A stretch of 64,000 nucleotides of DNA from an uncultured Robinsoniella sp. (GTDB taxonomy: Bacteria; Bacillota; Clostridia; Lachnospirales; Lachnospiraceae). The notes beneath the pieces are model-generated. The model searched no databases. It saw only the letters and a list, made by a program, of their open reading frames with translations, and was not told the DNA's origin. The position numbers were made by a program, and so were the translations under genes. This document shows, one piece after another, positions 17,155 to 24,643 of this stretch. The DNA lies in the NCBI GenBank assembly GCA_900540475.1, contig UQGG01000009.1:62001-126000 (forward strand), read 5' to 3'. How positions within the stretch are numbered: the first letter of the stretch is position 1; each line of letters begins with the position of its first letter.

Positions 17155-18075
17155 ATGCAGAGTAATCGGCTGTTTGAAATCATTTATATACTGCTGGATA
17201 AAAAGAAAATAACTGCTTCAGAATTAGCAGATCATTTTGAAGTCTCAAGACGTACTATTTGCAGGGATATTGAGCTGCTCTCTTCTGCGGGCATTCCCAT
17301 TTATGCCGATATGGGCAGGTACGGTGGAATCAGTCTGCTGGACAATTTCGTCCTGGATAAATCCCTGATCTCAGACTCTGAACAGCATGAAATACTGGCA
17401 TCCTTAAAAATACTGGAAGAGCTGAAATACCCAAATGCCAAAGAAACTCTCTGCAGGCTGGCAAATCTGTTTCAGAAAACCAATGATGACTGGATATCTG
17501 TGGATTTTTCCCACTGGGGAAGCCATGCTGATGAAATCGATACTTTTTCCATCATCAAAGGCTGTATTTTGCAGCAGGTGATCATTGAATTTGATTATTA
17601 TAATTCTTTTGGTCAATGCAGTTTCCAAAAAATAGAACCCTACAAGCTGTGGTTCAAAGAAAAATCGTGGTATCTGAAAGGGTATAGCCTGAAGCATGAG
17701 GATTTTCGGATTTATAAGATGGTTCGCATAAAAAACTTAAAGGCTGGATCACAATCCTTTTCCAAGAGAGATTTATCATCTGAACCTGCACATATAGAAA
17801 TGAAACACACCTTTGAACTTGTGAAATTAAAGCTTCTTTTTGCCAGTGAAGCCGCTTACCGGGTATATGATGAATTTGACATGAACCAGATACAGGCTGA
17901 CGGTAAAGGAAATTTGATCGTAACTGCAGAATATCCGCTGAACGACTGGATTTACGGTTATATCCTTTCGTTTGGTAAAGATGTGGAGGTTCTGGAACCG
18001 GATCATGTGAAAAGGCATATCTTAGGGATAATAAAAGAGATCGCCGGAAAATATAAGAATGCATTTTCAGATTAA
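17155..18075 (+). CDS. WYL-domain transcriptional regulator
   Basis: A 306-residue regulator. Residues 1-60 form a winged HTH of the HTH_11/DeoR type (ITASELADHFEVSRRTICRD). The WYL domain follows at about 140-210 and contains the motif as SWYLKGY, and a C-terminal extension closes the protein. WYL domains sense ligands, often nucleic-acid or nucleotide derived. The start follows AAAGGGG. It probably regulates its own operon with the GyrI-like gene. Confidence 0.88.
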   Translation: MQSNRLFEIIYILLDKKKITASELADHFEVSRRTICRDIELLSSAGIPIYADMGRYGGISLLDNFVLDKSLISDSEQHEILASLKILEELKYPNAKETLCRLANLFQKTNDDWISVDFSHWGSHADEIDTFSIIKGCILQQVIIEFDYYNSFGQCSFQKIEPYKLWFKEKSWYLKGYSLKHEDFRIYKMVRIKNLKAGSQSFSKRDLSSEPAHIEMKHTFELVKLKLLFASEAAYRVYDEFDMNQIQADGKGNLIVTAEYPLNDWIYGYILSFGKDVEVLEPDHVKRHILGIIKEIAGKYKNAFSD

Positions 18076-18098
18076 CTCCGGGAAATGCAACTGCAAAA

Positions 18099-18130
18099 GC
18101 GGGGTGCACGTATGAATTGTGCACCTCCGC
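18099..18130 (+). terminator. Hairpin after the WYL regulator gene
   Basis: GCGG-GTGCAC pairs with GTGCAC-CCGC around a nine-base loop, 24 bases past the stop codon. There is no T-run, so termination is uncertain. Confidence 0.35.
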
Positions 18131-18155
18131 CATACAGAAATATTCACACAAACAT

Positions 18156-18254
18156 TTACAAAATCCTGAATAACCATGGTATCGCCAATACGGTCAAAAC
18201 ACCGATTATGGTGACTGAAATTACGTAACATAACGTCTTCTTTTCTTCTTTCAT
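18156..18254 (-). CDS. 32-aa single-helix membrane peptide
   Basis: A 33-codon frame on the minus strand whose ATG at 18254 is preceded by GGGAGGGAGAT. The product starts MKEEKKTLCYV, positively charged overall, then forms one membrane helix (ISVTIIGVLTVLAIPWLF) and ends RIL. Size and layout match small membrane peptides that modulate transporters or kinases, or type I toxin-like peptides; the sequence does not choose between these. It lies 55 bases downstream of the MerR-GyrI gene on the same strand and could be its second cistron. Confidence 0.5.
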   Translation of the reverse strand: MKEEKKTLCYVISVTIIGVLTVLAIPWLFRIL

Positions 18255-18309
18255 AATATCTCCCTCCCCATTTTCCACGACAGAAGCCGCTTCCTATCTC
18301 TTCTGCTGT

Positions 18310-19290
18310 CTATTTTTCTTTTATCGGCATTAAAAGATCTAACTGTAAATGCTCTAACTCTATTTCTGATTGTCCAATGTGATTATAGAAGTTCAAGTGT
18401 TCCTCCAGCAGTCCGCACATATGCTCCTGGTCTTGTAAGTCACCTGCAAATTCATAGCTTTCGCTTTTCATAATCCATTCCAGAAATGCATCCCATTCAT
18501 TGAAATTTCCAAAAGCAATCATATGAGCCGCAAATAATCCTCCTGCAAACTGCTTTTTTTCAAGTGGCTCAGGTACTTCCATATCATCCGGAATCGTTAC
18601 CCATGCCTCATAGCCATGATAACCTGTTTCATCTACCGGATTCGGATGATTAAAACCAAACCGCCTCAGATCTGGCTTTATTTTTCCTAAAGAACTTTCC
18701 TTGACAAAGTTATCGACTAAGAAGTTTGCATTCCATTCAGGCTCATCGCCAATATAATGAGCAGCCGCTACTGTAACCGGGGGCAGATAAATAATTCGTA
18801 CATCGTTGATTTTTGAAAGCGTCTCGTCTGCTTTCTTTAATTTCTCCGCCGACTGTTCTTCTTTAAAATTAATACTAATCAAATTTAAAGATTCAATAGC
18901 CGCCAGGAACGTATCATCCTGGGTGATCAAAGTCTTCAGCGGCAGCTCAGTGGACTTGCTGAGTTCCTCAACAAAATGGTTCAAAATATCTCTGATTGTA
19001 GAAAGAGCCGTTATTTCTTCGTCTAACTCCTCCATGTTCCTCCGGAAAATCTCGATAGCCGCAACGGCATTCGTATTATTTAATATAATTGCAATTTGCC
19101 GGACAGGGATTCGCAGTTTACGCAGCAGTAGGATTTGTTTCATTCTGGAAACTGCTTGTTCATCATAGATACGGTAAGAATATCCTTCCCGTCTGGAACT
19201 GCTGATTAATCCTGCCTTTTCGTAATAGCGAAGCATTCTTGTTGAAATCCCCAGGCTTCTGGATACCTGGCTTATGGTCATTTCCTCCAT
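18310..19290 (-). CDS. MerR family regulator with GyrI-like effector domain
   Basis: About 326 residues. The N-terminal MerR DNA-binding domain reads TISQVSRSLGISTRMLRYYE and continues to the SYRIYDEQAVSRMKQI wing. A coiled helix follows near residues 75-120, then a GyrI/BmrR-like effector domain from about 185 to the end. Such regulators twist their promoter when a lipophilic ligand binds. The frame opens at 19344, but CGAGGAGG lies seven bases before the ATG at 19290. The minus-strand upstream region has TTGACA and TATATT with an 18-base spacer near 19325-19360, close to the long spacers MerR proteins act on. Its target is probably its own promoter and the small genes around it. Confidence 0.87.
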   Translation of the reverse strand: MEEMTISQVSRSLGISTRMLRYYEKAGLISSSRREGYSYRIYDEQAVSRMKQILLLRKLRIPVRQIAIILNNTNAVAAIEIFRRNMEELDEEITALSTIRDILNHFVEELSKSTELPLKTLITQDDTFLAAIESLNLISINFKEEQSAEKLKKADETLSKINDVRIIYLPPVTVAAAHYIGDEPEWNANFLVDNFVKESSLGKIKPDLRRFGFNHPNPVDETGYHGYEAWVTIPDDMEVPEPLEKKQFAGGLFAAHMIAFGNFNEWDAFLEWIMKSESYEFAGDLQDQEHMCGLLEEHLNFYNHIGQSEIELEHLQLDLLMPIKEK

Positions 19291-19390
19291 TATGTACCTC
19301 CTCGTATACTCTATCGTTATCGAATATAGTTTAAACTGCGACACGGTGTCAAAGTCAAGTAAATATGCAAAATCATTACCTGATGCCGAT

Positions 19391-19624
19391 TTATTTACTC
19401 TTCCTGTAGAAGTAAACAGCTAATCCACCAAATATTGCAGCTACGAAGAGAAAAGGAACCCCATTTAACAAATTTAAATAAAGCGGTGCGCTGAAATAAT
19501 CCGCTTTGCGGTCCGTCAGGCACTGCTGGTACCCCCAGTTATAGCTAACAGCAATGAACATTCCAGCCCATGAAATATTGGCGATGAAAATAGAAAGCCA
19601 CATGAAGATTTTCCACTTGTTCAT
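19391..19624 (-). CDS. Small two-helix membrane protein, unknown
   Basis: A 77-residue protein with two membrane helices: WKIFMWLSIFIANISWAGMF near the start and VPFLFVAAIFGGLAVYFY near the end. A loop of about 25 polar residues lies between them and YRKSK closes it. GAGGT stands six bases before the ATG at 19624; an upstream in-frame ATG at 19654 has no comparable site. No family is recognised. It sits just upstream of the MerR gene on the same strand, about 100 bases away, but the MerR gene appears to have its own promoter in the gap. Confidence 0.55.
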   Translation of the reverse strand: MNKWKIFMWLSIFIANISWAGMFIAVSYNWGYQQCLTDRKADYFSAPLYLNLLNGVPFLFVAAIFGGLAVYFYRKSK

Positions 19625-19790
19625 AGTTACCTCATTCCTAAATCCATTGCGCATGTTAATGAAATCCCATCCTTTATTTCGGTCAATTTTTTATTAGAAT
19701 TTGCATTATGTTTTTGGGATTATATATAACAGCGTTTTTCTTTATTTTACCACAAAGTGAGAAGAAATTCATGTTTGATTTATTATAGTA

Positions 19791-19841
19791 AAAAACAGGA
19801 GGATATTCTATGATTATAGTCAAAGAATTTACTCCCTCCTG
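19791..19841 (-). terminator. Terminator of the HD-GYP gene
   Basis: On the minus strand CAGGAGG (plus 19835-19841) pairs with CCTCCTG (plus 19796-19802), with an inner ATTCT/AGAAT stem, followed by TTTTTT. It lies about 24 bases past the stop. Confidence 0.6.
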
Positions 19842-19864
19842 CCTCCTTTCGCCTTGTATTTCAG

Positions 19865-20476
19865 CTAACTTTCTTCTTTGATACACTCCAAAAATAACCC
19901 CGCTAAAAGCGGATCAAATCGGGCTCCCATATTTTTAGCTATCTCAGCACAGGCATACTCTTTTGATCCATTATGATTCCCGGCATCGTTTACCATTTTA
20001 TCATAACTGTCTGCAATACAGCATATCCGGGCTTCCAGCGGGATTTCCTCCCGGCGCAGGCCATCGGGATAACCGCTTCCATCCCAGTGTTCATGATGGT
20101 ATTCCGCCATAGCCCAGACTGTATTCTCATATTTCTGCTGGTCTTCTTTTAGCATACAGACAGCAATATCTCCGCCATATTCGGCATGGCAATGGGTGAT
20201 GGACCACTCTTTTTGTGTGAGAGGTGCCTTTTTACAGAGGATTTCTCCCGGAATTAATATTTTACCAGCATCGTGATAGAGGGCACCCAGACGAACCGCT
20301 TCTATCGTAAGTTCTCTTGCTTCCTGCACATACATCCTGGCAGAGCACATCTTTACAAACAGGACACAGGCATATTTTGCAGTAAGACCTTGATGAATAT
20401 AAAGTTCTTTCGGCAAATTTAAATAAAGCCTTTTGAAGATTTCCTGGACATTGTTCTGTTTTAATCTTTGCATCAT
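19865..20476 (-). CDS. Stand-alone HD-GYP domain protein
   Basis: A 203-residue protein made almost only of an HD-GYP domain. The HD pair with GK reads LYHDAGKILIPGEIL near residue 70, and the family stretch HHEHWDGSGYPDGL lies near 126-140, followed by IPLEARICCIADSYDKM. The family cleaves cyclic di-GMP, and the metal-binding residues and GYP motif look complete. No receiver or sensor domain is attached. The start has a strong site, GGAGGAGGGG. It lies beside the integrase unit, whose left repeat is about 150 bases upstream of its start. The same reading frame continues upstream for about 40 codons without a start, so loss of an N-terminal domain by insertion is possible but unproven. Confidence 0.85.
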   Translation of the reverse strand: MMQRLKQNNVQEIFKRLYLNLPKELYIHQGLTAKYACVLFVKMCSARMYVQEARELTIEAVRLGALYHDAGKILIPGEILCKKAPLTQKEWSITHCHAEYGGDIAVCMLKEDQQKYENTVWAMAEYHHEHWDGSGYPDGLRREEIPLEARICCIADSYDKMVNDAGNHNGSKEYACAEIAKNMGARFDPLLAGLFLECIKEES

Positions 20477-20626
20477 TACCCCTCCTCCACCAGACTGGGA
20501 TTCGTAAACAAGTGCCGGACGGATAGCATACCTTGCACTTCGGAAAATTTTTCCTGTATATTTCTCCGCTGCTTCTGTTATATGATATCTTTAAGAAATA
20601 ACGAATCATAATATCTGGCTTATCTT

Positions 20627-20649
20627 TCGTAAAATACTTTATTTTACGA
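20627..20649. repeat. Left 23-bp near-palindrome flanking the integrase unit
   Basis: TCGTAAAATA-CTT-TATTTTACGA: 10-base inverted arms round three bases. The counterpart at 22031-22053 has the same arms (one mismatch) and the middle three bases inverted (AAG). Equal arms with differing centres at both ends fit core sites of a tyrosine recombinase. Confidence 0.5.
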
Positions 20650-20696
20650 GAATAACTTCTTTTCCTTTTTCCTATCCCATTTCCCGCCATCGGTCC

Positions 20697-20716
20697 TGAC
20701 GGCTTATGACGGCTTA
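20697..20716. repeat. Two tandem TGACGGCTTA repeats, left of the integrase
   Basis: Two exact, abutting copies of TGACGGCTTA just past the integrase stop codon. The same 10-mer occurs twice more at 21879-21900, right before the integrase start. They look like arm-type binding sites for the integrase's N-terminal domain. Confidence 0.6.
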
Positions 20717-20721
20717 TATTT

Positions 20722-21855
20722 TTATGCTGTAAGACGATTCAGCTTTAACATTGATTTTTGAATATGCTGTTTTGTGGAATGTCCGTACCATTCCAGGGTA
20801 ATTTTTGCAGAACTATGCCCCAGTATTTCTTTCAGTGCCTGGACATCCCCATTTCTTTCCATAAATCTTGTAGCAAACGTATGCCGCAGTGTGTGAAAGT
20901 GAATGCCCCGCAGTCCGATTGATTCCGACACTCTGGTTAAATAATATTGTAATACTCTTGGATCCATCGCTTTTCTTCCTGTGCCAAAGATATAATCACT
21001 CCCTGTCGCTTTGTTCTCTTTTTGAAACTGAACCAATATCTGAACCATAAAACGGGGAAGTGGAATAAATCGTCTGGATGAATCCGATTTGGTCTCCGTC
21101 AGGACCAGTTTAGTTTTCTGCGTCTGCGGATGAAATAAAGTTACTCTCTGAATGCTGTGCGACACATGGATTCCACCTGCCAGCGGATCAAAATCCTGCC
21201 AGGTATATCCGCAGCACTCCCCCACCCGGCTGCCGCTGTATAGCGCCAGCAACACTGCCAGATCCTTTGGATTCCTTTCATCCAGTTTCTTTTCTATTCG
21301 CTTCTGTTCTTCCAATGTCATAAATCTGGGTTTCTTCCGATTGTATTTCTTCTTTTTATATGGCAAAGTGGGAAGACTGGAAATCAGGTTTCTATCCCTG
21401 GCGCTGCACAGCGCCGCTATAAAACGTTTGCAGATATTTTGAGCGGTAGATGTTGAAATATTTTTATCAAGTATTTCATTGTAAAGGATCTCCATAGTCT
21501 TGTTACTGATATCACTTAAATTTAATTTTCCTGCTGCGGGAAGGATATGACGCTCTACCTGTCCCCTGTACACAGCGTATGTAGAATGCTTTACTTCAGG
21601 CTTGATTACTCCATCCAGCCAAAACTCCATCCATGCACCTACCGTTCCGTCCCGGAAAACTTCCTGTGCCCTGTCCATTGTTTTGGCCAGTGTCCTGTCT
21701 GCTTTGCAGACCTCCAGCTTTTTCTTAACCTCGGTATAGGTCTTTCCATAGATATAAGAAAAAGCCGTCCTGCCATCAGGCTTTTTTCCTATTACATATC
21801 TGCCTTCCCACCTGCCATCCTTCCGCTTATAGATGTTCTCTCCACGTCTTGCCAT
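20722..21855 (-). CDS. Phage/Tn916-type tyrosine site-specific integrase
   Basis: A 377-residue recombinase that cuts and rejoins DNA at attachment sites. Residues 1-55 form an AP2-like arm-binding domain (RGENIYKRKDGRWEGRY). A SAM-like core-binding domain lies near 65-150 and the catalytic domain follows. Active-site residues visible are Arg in YSGSRVGE, His-x-x-Arg in FHTLRHTFATR, His in LGHSS and Tyr in LEWYGHST. AAGGAG is ten bases before the ATG at 21855; a GTG at 21864 is too close to it. No excisionase, replication or cargo gene accompanies it. The flanking repeats suggest a minimal or decayed element of about 1.4 kb. Confidence 0.92.
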   Translation of the reverse strand: MARRGENIYKRKDGRWEGRYVIGKKPDGRTAFSYIYGKTYTEVKKKLEVCKADRTLAKTMDRAQEVFRDGTVGAWMEFWLDGVIKPEVKHSTYAVYRGQVERHILPAAGKLNLSDISNKTMEILYNEILDKNISTSTAQNICKRFIAALCSARDRNLISSLPTLPYKKKKYNRKKPRFMTLEEQKRIEKKLDERNPKDLAVLLALYSGSRVGECCGYTWQDFDPLAGGIHVSHSIQRVTLFHPQTQKTKLVLTETKSDSSRRFIPLPRFMVQILVQFQKENKATGSDYIFGTGRKAMDPRVLQYYLTRVSESIGLRGIHFHTLRHTFATRFMERNGDVQALKEILGHSSAKITLEWYGHSTKQHIQKSMLKLNRLTA

Positions 21856-21878
21856 GCTGTTCACTCTCCTTCTAAAAT

Positions 21879-21900
21879 TGACGGCTTATCTGACGGCTTA
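21879..21900. repeat. Two TGACGGCTTA repeats, right of the integrase
   Basis: Exact copies at 21879-21888 and 21891-21900, two bases apart, same orientation as the pair at 20697-20716. They lie just upstream of the integrase ribosome binding site, so bound integrase could also repress its own gene. The rest of 21901-22030 is A/T-rich with TATAAT-like elements on both strands and no gene. Confidence 0.6.
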
Positions 21901-22030
21901 AAAATTCTAACCCGTACCCACAATACAGAACTGAATTTTGAAAAAATCTACATAGTATTGACAATTATATCCAATTATGTTAGACTCATGCCATAATTTA
22001 AGTTGATTTTTAACATATTTTCAGTCATTA

Positions 22031-22053
22031 TCATAAAATAAAGTATTTTACGA
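22031..22053. repeat. Right 23-bp near-palindrome flanking the integrase unit
   Basis: TCATAAAATA-AAG-TATTTTACGA. It equals the reverse complement of the left copy at 20627-20649 at 22 of 23 positions. It bounds the integrase unit on the right. Confidence 0.5.
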
Positions 22054-22111
22054 ACGGCAAATAGGCATCCGGCTATTTCAGCGGTTCTTTTTTTGTGTAT
22101 GAAGAAGTATG

Positions 22112-22165
22112 AAAAAGGAACCGATAAATCCGTGTGGAGAACGGGGTTATCGGTTCTTTATTTTA
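22112..22165. terminator. Bidirectional terminator of the fucosidase operon
   Basis: AAGGAACCGATAA at 22115-22127 pairs with TTATCGGTTCTTT at 22148-22159. Read from the minus strand it is followed by CCTTTTTC, and from the plus strand by TTTATTTT. It closes the GH95 operon. Confidence 0.7.
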
Positions 22166-22175
22166 GTACAAATCT

Positions 22176-24566
22176 CTATATACATCTAATTTTTAATCCT
22201 GCTAACGTTTTAATCCTCTCCCCCTTATAATAAACCTCAGCATCAACATTCCTCTGCTCCTTCCCCACATACCTCACCTGAAGCCCATACAATTCATGCT
22301 CCCGCCATTCTATATCAGCCACCAGTCCTCCTCTTGCTCTTAATCCTTTCACACATCCATCCCGCCATGCATCGGGCAGGGCAGGCAAAATGTAGAGCTT
22401 CCCCGGCTCTGACTGCAGAAGCATCTCCGCCACAGCTGACGTAAATCCGAAGTTACCGTCAATCTGCATAGGCGGGCAGGTGGAAAATAAATTGGGGCAG
22501 ATGCCTCCTCCGTCTGTGTCCTGTGTGGCATCTCTTAGAATCCGCACCTGCATAAACCGCTTCATGATGTTCCAAGCCATATTCCCGTCATGAAGATGTG
22601 CCCATTGATTCATTTTCCAGGCAAGACTCCACCCGGTTCCCTCATTTCCCCGCAGCTGATGAGATTTAATAATCGCGCCTGACAGCTTTTTATTCTCTAT
22701 GGTGATATCCTGTCCGGGAAACAGGGGGTAGAGATGGGATATATGTCTGTGGTTTTTCTCCGGCTCTTCAAATTCTGCTTCCCATTCCAGGAGCTGTCCT
22801 TTGCTTCCGATGCGGTAATTGGGTATCAGGAGAATACTTCTTTTTACCTCTTCCAGAATATCACTGGTTTGTCCAGTAATCTCCATTCCCTTCCGATATG
22901 CCTGATACAGTTCTTTCAGGATGCTGTTTGACATGGTGCTCATCTTCGAGACACCGGAACTCTGGTCTTCTGTCTGAAAACGGTTTTCGGGTGATGTCGC
23001 AGGGGACAGATAGATACCATCCTCATTTTCTACCTGTATGGAAAGATAAAAACGTACTGCTTCTTCCATAACAGGCAATACACTGTCTCTTAAAAATTCC
23101 TCATCCCGAGAATACAAATAAAAGTCCCATAACTGATTGCACAGCCAGCCGCCCGCCAGATTCCAATAGCAGGCAGTAGGGGCATTTGCCTTTCCACGCC
23201 CTACCGGCCAGGTGATCCTCCAAAGATCCGAATTGTGATGCAGAACAAACCCTTCTGCATCATAGTGTTTGTCTGCAGTTATTCTCCCATTTTCCGACAC
23301 CTCTTTCATAAATGTTACCAAAGGTTCTGCCATCTCGGCTAAATTCGTGGAATAGGCTGGCCAGTAATTCATTTCCAGATTAATATTAGTAGTTAGATTG
23401 CAGCTCCAGACAGGACGGATATCTTCATTCCAGATGCCTTGCAGGTTTGCCGGCTGGGTGCCTGGCATGGATGAGCTGATCAGCAGATACCGCCCAAACC
23501 GGAACAAAAGCTCTGCCAGTTTCAGAGCATCCTTTTCCTGGCTGCCACCCAATATCTGATCCATATCATAATAGTTTTCCTGTCCTCTCCCTAAGGTAAG
23601 CTCCACCCGTTCATAATAGCGCTTGAAATCTTCTGTCTGTTTCTCCCGAAGAAAACCATACTCTAATTTCAATACCCGCTCTATCTGCTGCTTATTAAGG
23701 GATTGATAATCTATTCCATCCTGAAAAGGATGGGTATGATAATCTTTAAAGGATGTATTAACAGCGACGTATATCACTGCCTCCGTTGCATTCTCCACAT
23801 ACAGATGGGAGGTATCTCTTCCTCTGACCAGTACATTTCCATCAGTGGAAACTGCAAGTGAAGCCTGGGCGGACATGCCTCTCCTGTCTTTCTCTTCGTA
23901 ATAGCACACCGAAAATGGATCGTCTTCTTTTGAACTGCCATAATACGGCAGGACATGCCCGGGAGCCTCCACCTCCAGGCAGAGCCGCCGGTCTGTAATT
24001 CGTAATTGGCTTACCAGGTCACTTTCTGCAGTGATTTGAAAATTCAGTGCTCCCGCTTTACTTGCTGTCAGCCGCATCACAAGAACCTGATACTCTATGC
24101 TGATAAAATATTCTCTGTGATATCTTACTTCATCCTGGCAGTAATTAATCTCTGCGATACCTGAACAGAGATCCAAAGACCTCTGATAGGATTGCGCCCT
24201 CTCATTCTGAAATGACAAATACAGCGTACCTATTGGTAAATAAGATTCGCTGTATTCACTGAGGAAATGGGTATCTATTTCTTGATATGCCTCTTCATAT
24301 GCACCTTTTTGTACCAGTTCCAGGGCTTTTCTATGGTGGAGAGCACTATCATTGATGTTGCAGTCCCTGGGATATCCAGACCAAAACGTGTCTTCATTTA
24401 AGGAAATCCGCTCCTGCAAAGTGCCGCCGTATATCATGGCGCCCAACCGTCCGTTTCCAATAGGCAATGCCTCTTCAAAGCATTGGGCGGGCTTATGGTA
24501 CATCATTTTATCCTTCATTTTGTCATTCATTATGTCATTCAACTTATCCTTCATCTTGTCCCCCAT
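22176..24566 (-). CDS. Glycoside hydrolase family 95 (alpha-L-fucosidase-like)
   Basis: About 796 residues, full length for GH95. The family opening EEALPIGNGRLGAMIYGG is near residue 30 and the core stretch QGIWNEDIRPVW ... NINLEMNYWPA near residue 380. These enzymes remove terminal alpha-1,2-L-fucose (some act on L-galactose) by inversion. There is no signal peptide, so imported glycans are cut inside the cell. The start is uncertain. ATG 24566 has a poor site and leads into an odd repeated segment rich in Asp, Lys and Met. ATG 24503 has AAGGA seven bases upstream, and the GH95 fold would begin right there. It is the last gene of the importer operon, after a large hairpin. Confidence 0.9.
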   Translation of the reverse strand: MGDKMKDKLNDIMNDKMKDKMMYHKPAQCFEEALPIGNGRLGAMIYGGTLQERISLNEDTFWSGYPRDCNINDSALHHRKALELVQKGAYEEAYQEIDTHFLSEYSESYLPIGTLYLSFQNERAQSYQRSLDLCSGIAEINYCQDEVRYHREYFISIEYQVLVMRLTASKAGALNFQITAESDLVSQLRITDRRLCLEVEAPGHVLPYYGSSKEDDPFSVCYYEEKDRRGMSAQASLAVSTDGNVLVRGRDTSHLYVENATEAVIYVAVNTSFKDYHTHPFQDGIDYQSLNKQQIERVLKLEYGFLREKQTEDFKRYYERVELTLGRGQENYYDMDQILGGSQEKDALKLAELLFRFGRYLLISSSMPGTQPANLQGIWNEDIRPVWSCNLTTNINLEMNYWPAYSTNLAEMAEPLVTFMKEVSENGRITADKHYDAEGFVLHHNSDLWRITWPVGRGKANAPTACYWNLAGGWLCNQLWDFYLYSRDEEFLRDSVLPVMEEAVRFYLSIQVENEDGIYLSPATSPENRFQTEDQSSGVSKMSTMSNSILKELYQAYRKGMEITGQTSDILEEVKRSILLIPNYRIGSKGQLLEWEAEFEEPEKNHRHISHLYPLFPGQDITIENKKLSGAIIKSHQLRGNEGTGWSLAWKMNQWAHLHDGNMAWNIMKRFMQVRILRDATQDTDGGGICPNLFSTCPPMQIDGNFGFTSAVAEMLLQSEPGKLYILPALPDAWRDGCVKGLRARGGLVADIEWREHELYGLQVRYVGKEQRNVDAEVYYKGERIKTLAGLKIRCI

Positions 24567-24576
24567 TATATCTCAA

Positions 24577-24635
24577 AGGGTGCAGCTCTATGGACTTTTT
24601 GGAATTTGCTCCAAAATGTCCATATCCTGCACCCC
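24577..24635 (-). promoter_or_regulatory. Large intergenic hairpin between binding protein and fucosidase genes
   Basis: The outer stem is GGGTGCAG/CTGCACCC and the inner stem TATGGACATTTTGGA/TCCAAAAAGTCCATA, with one mismatch and a short loop. It ends about 11 bases before the ATG at 24566 and has only three T after it. It may stabilise the 3' end of the binding-protein message or partly stop transcription, giving more lipoprotein than enzyme. Confidence 0.6.
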
Positions 24636-24643
24636 CGCTTCAT

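Noticed and set aside
17654..18151. 165-codon minus-strand frame
   Set aside because: Antisense to the WYL regulator gene, with no ribosome binding site or domain.
19683..19886. 67-codon minus-strand frame after the HD-GYP gene
   Set aside because: Spans the HD-GYP terminator and has no plausible start site.
20262..20690. 142-codon minus-strand frame upstream of and overlapping the HD-GYP gene
   Set aside because: Overlaps the HD-GYP coding region in another frame; the product is Lys/Arg/Cys-rich with no family and no good start.
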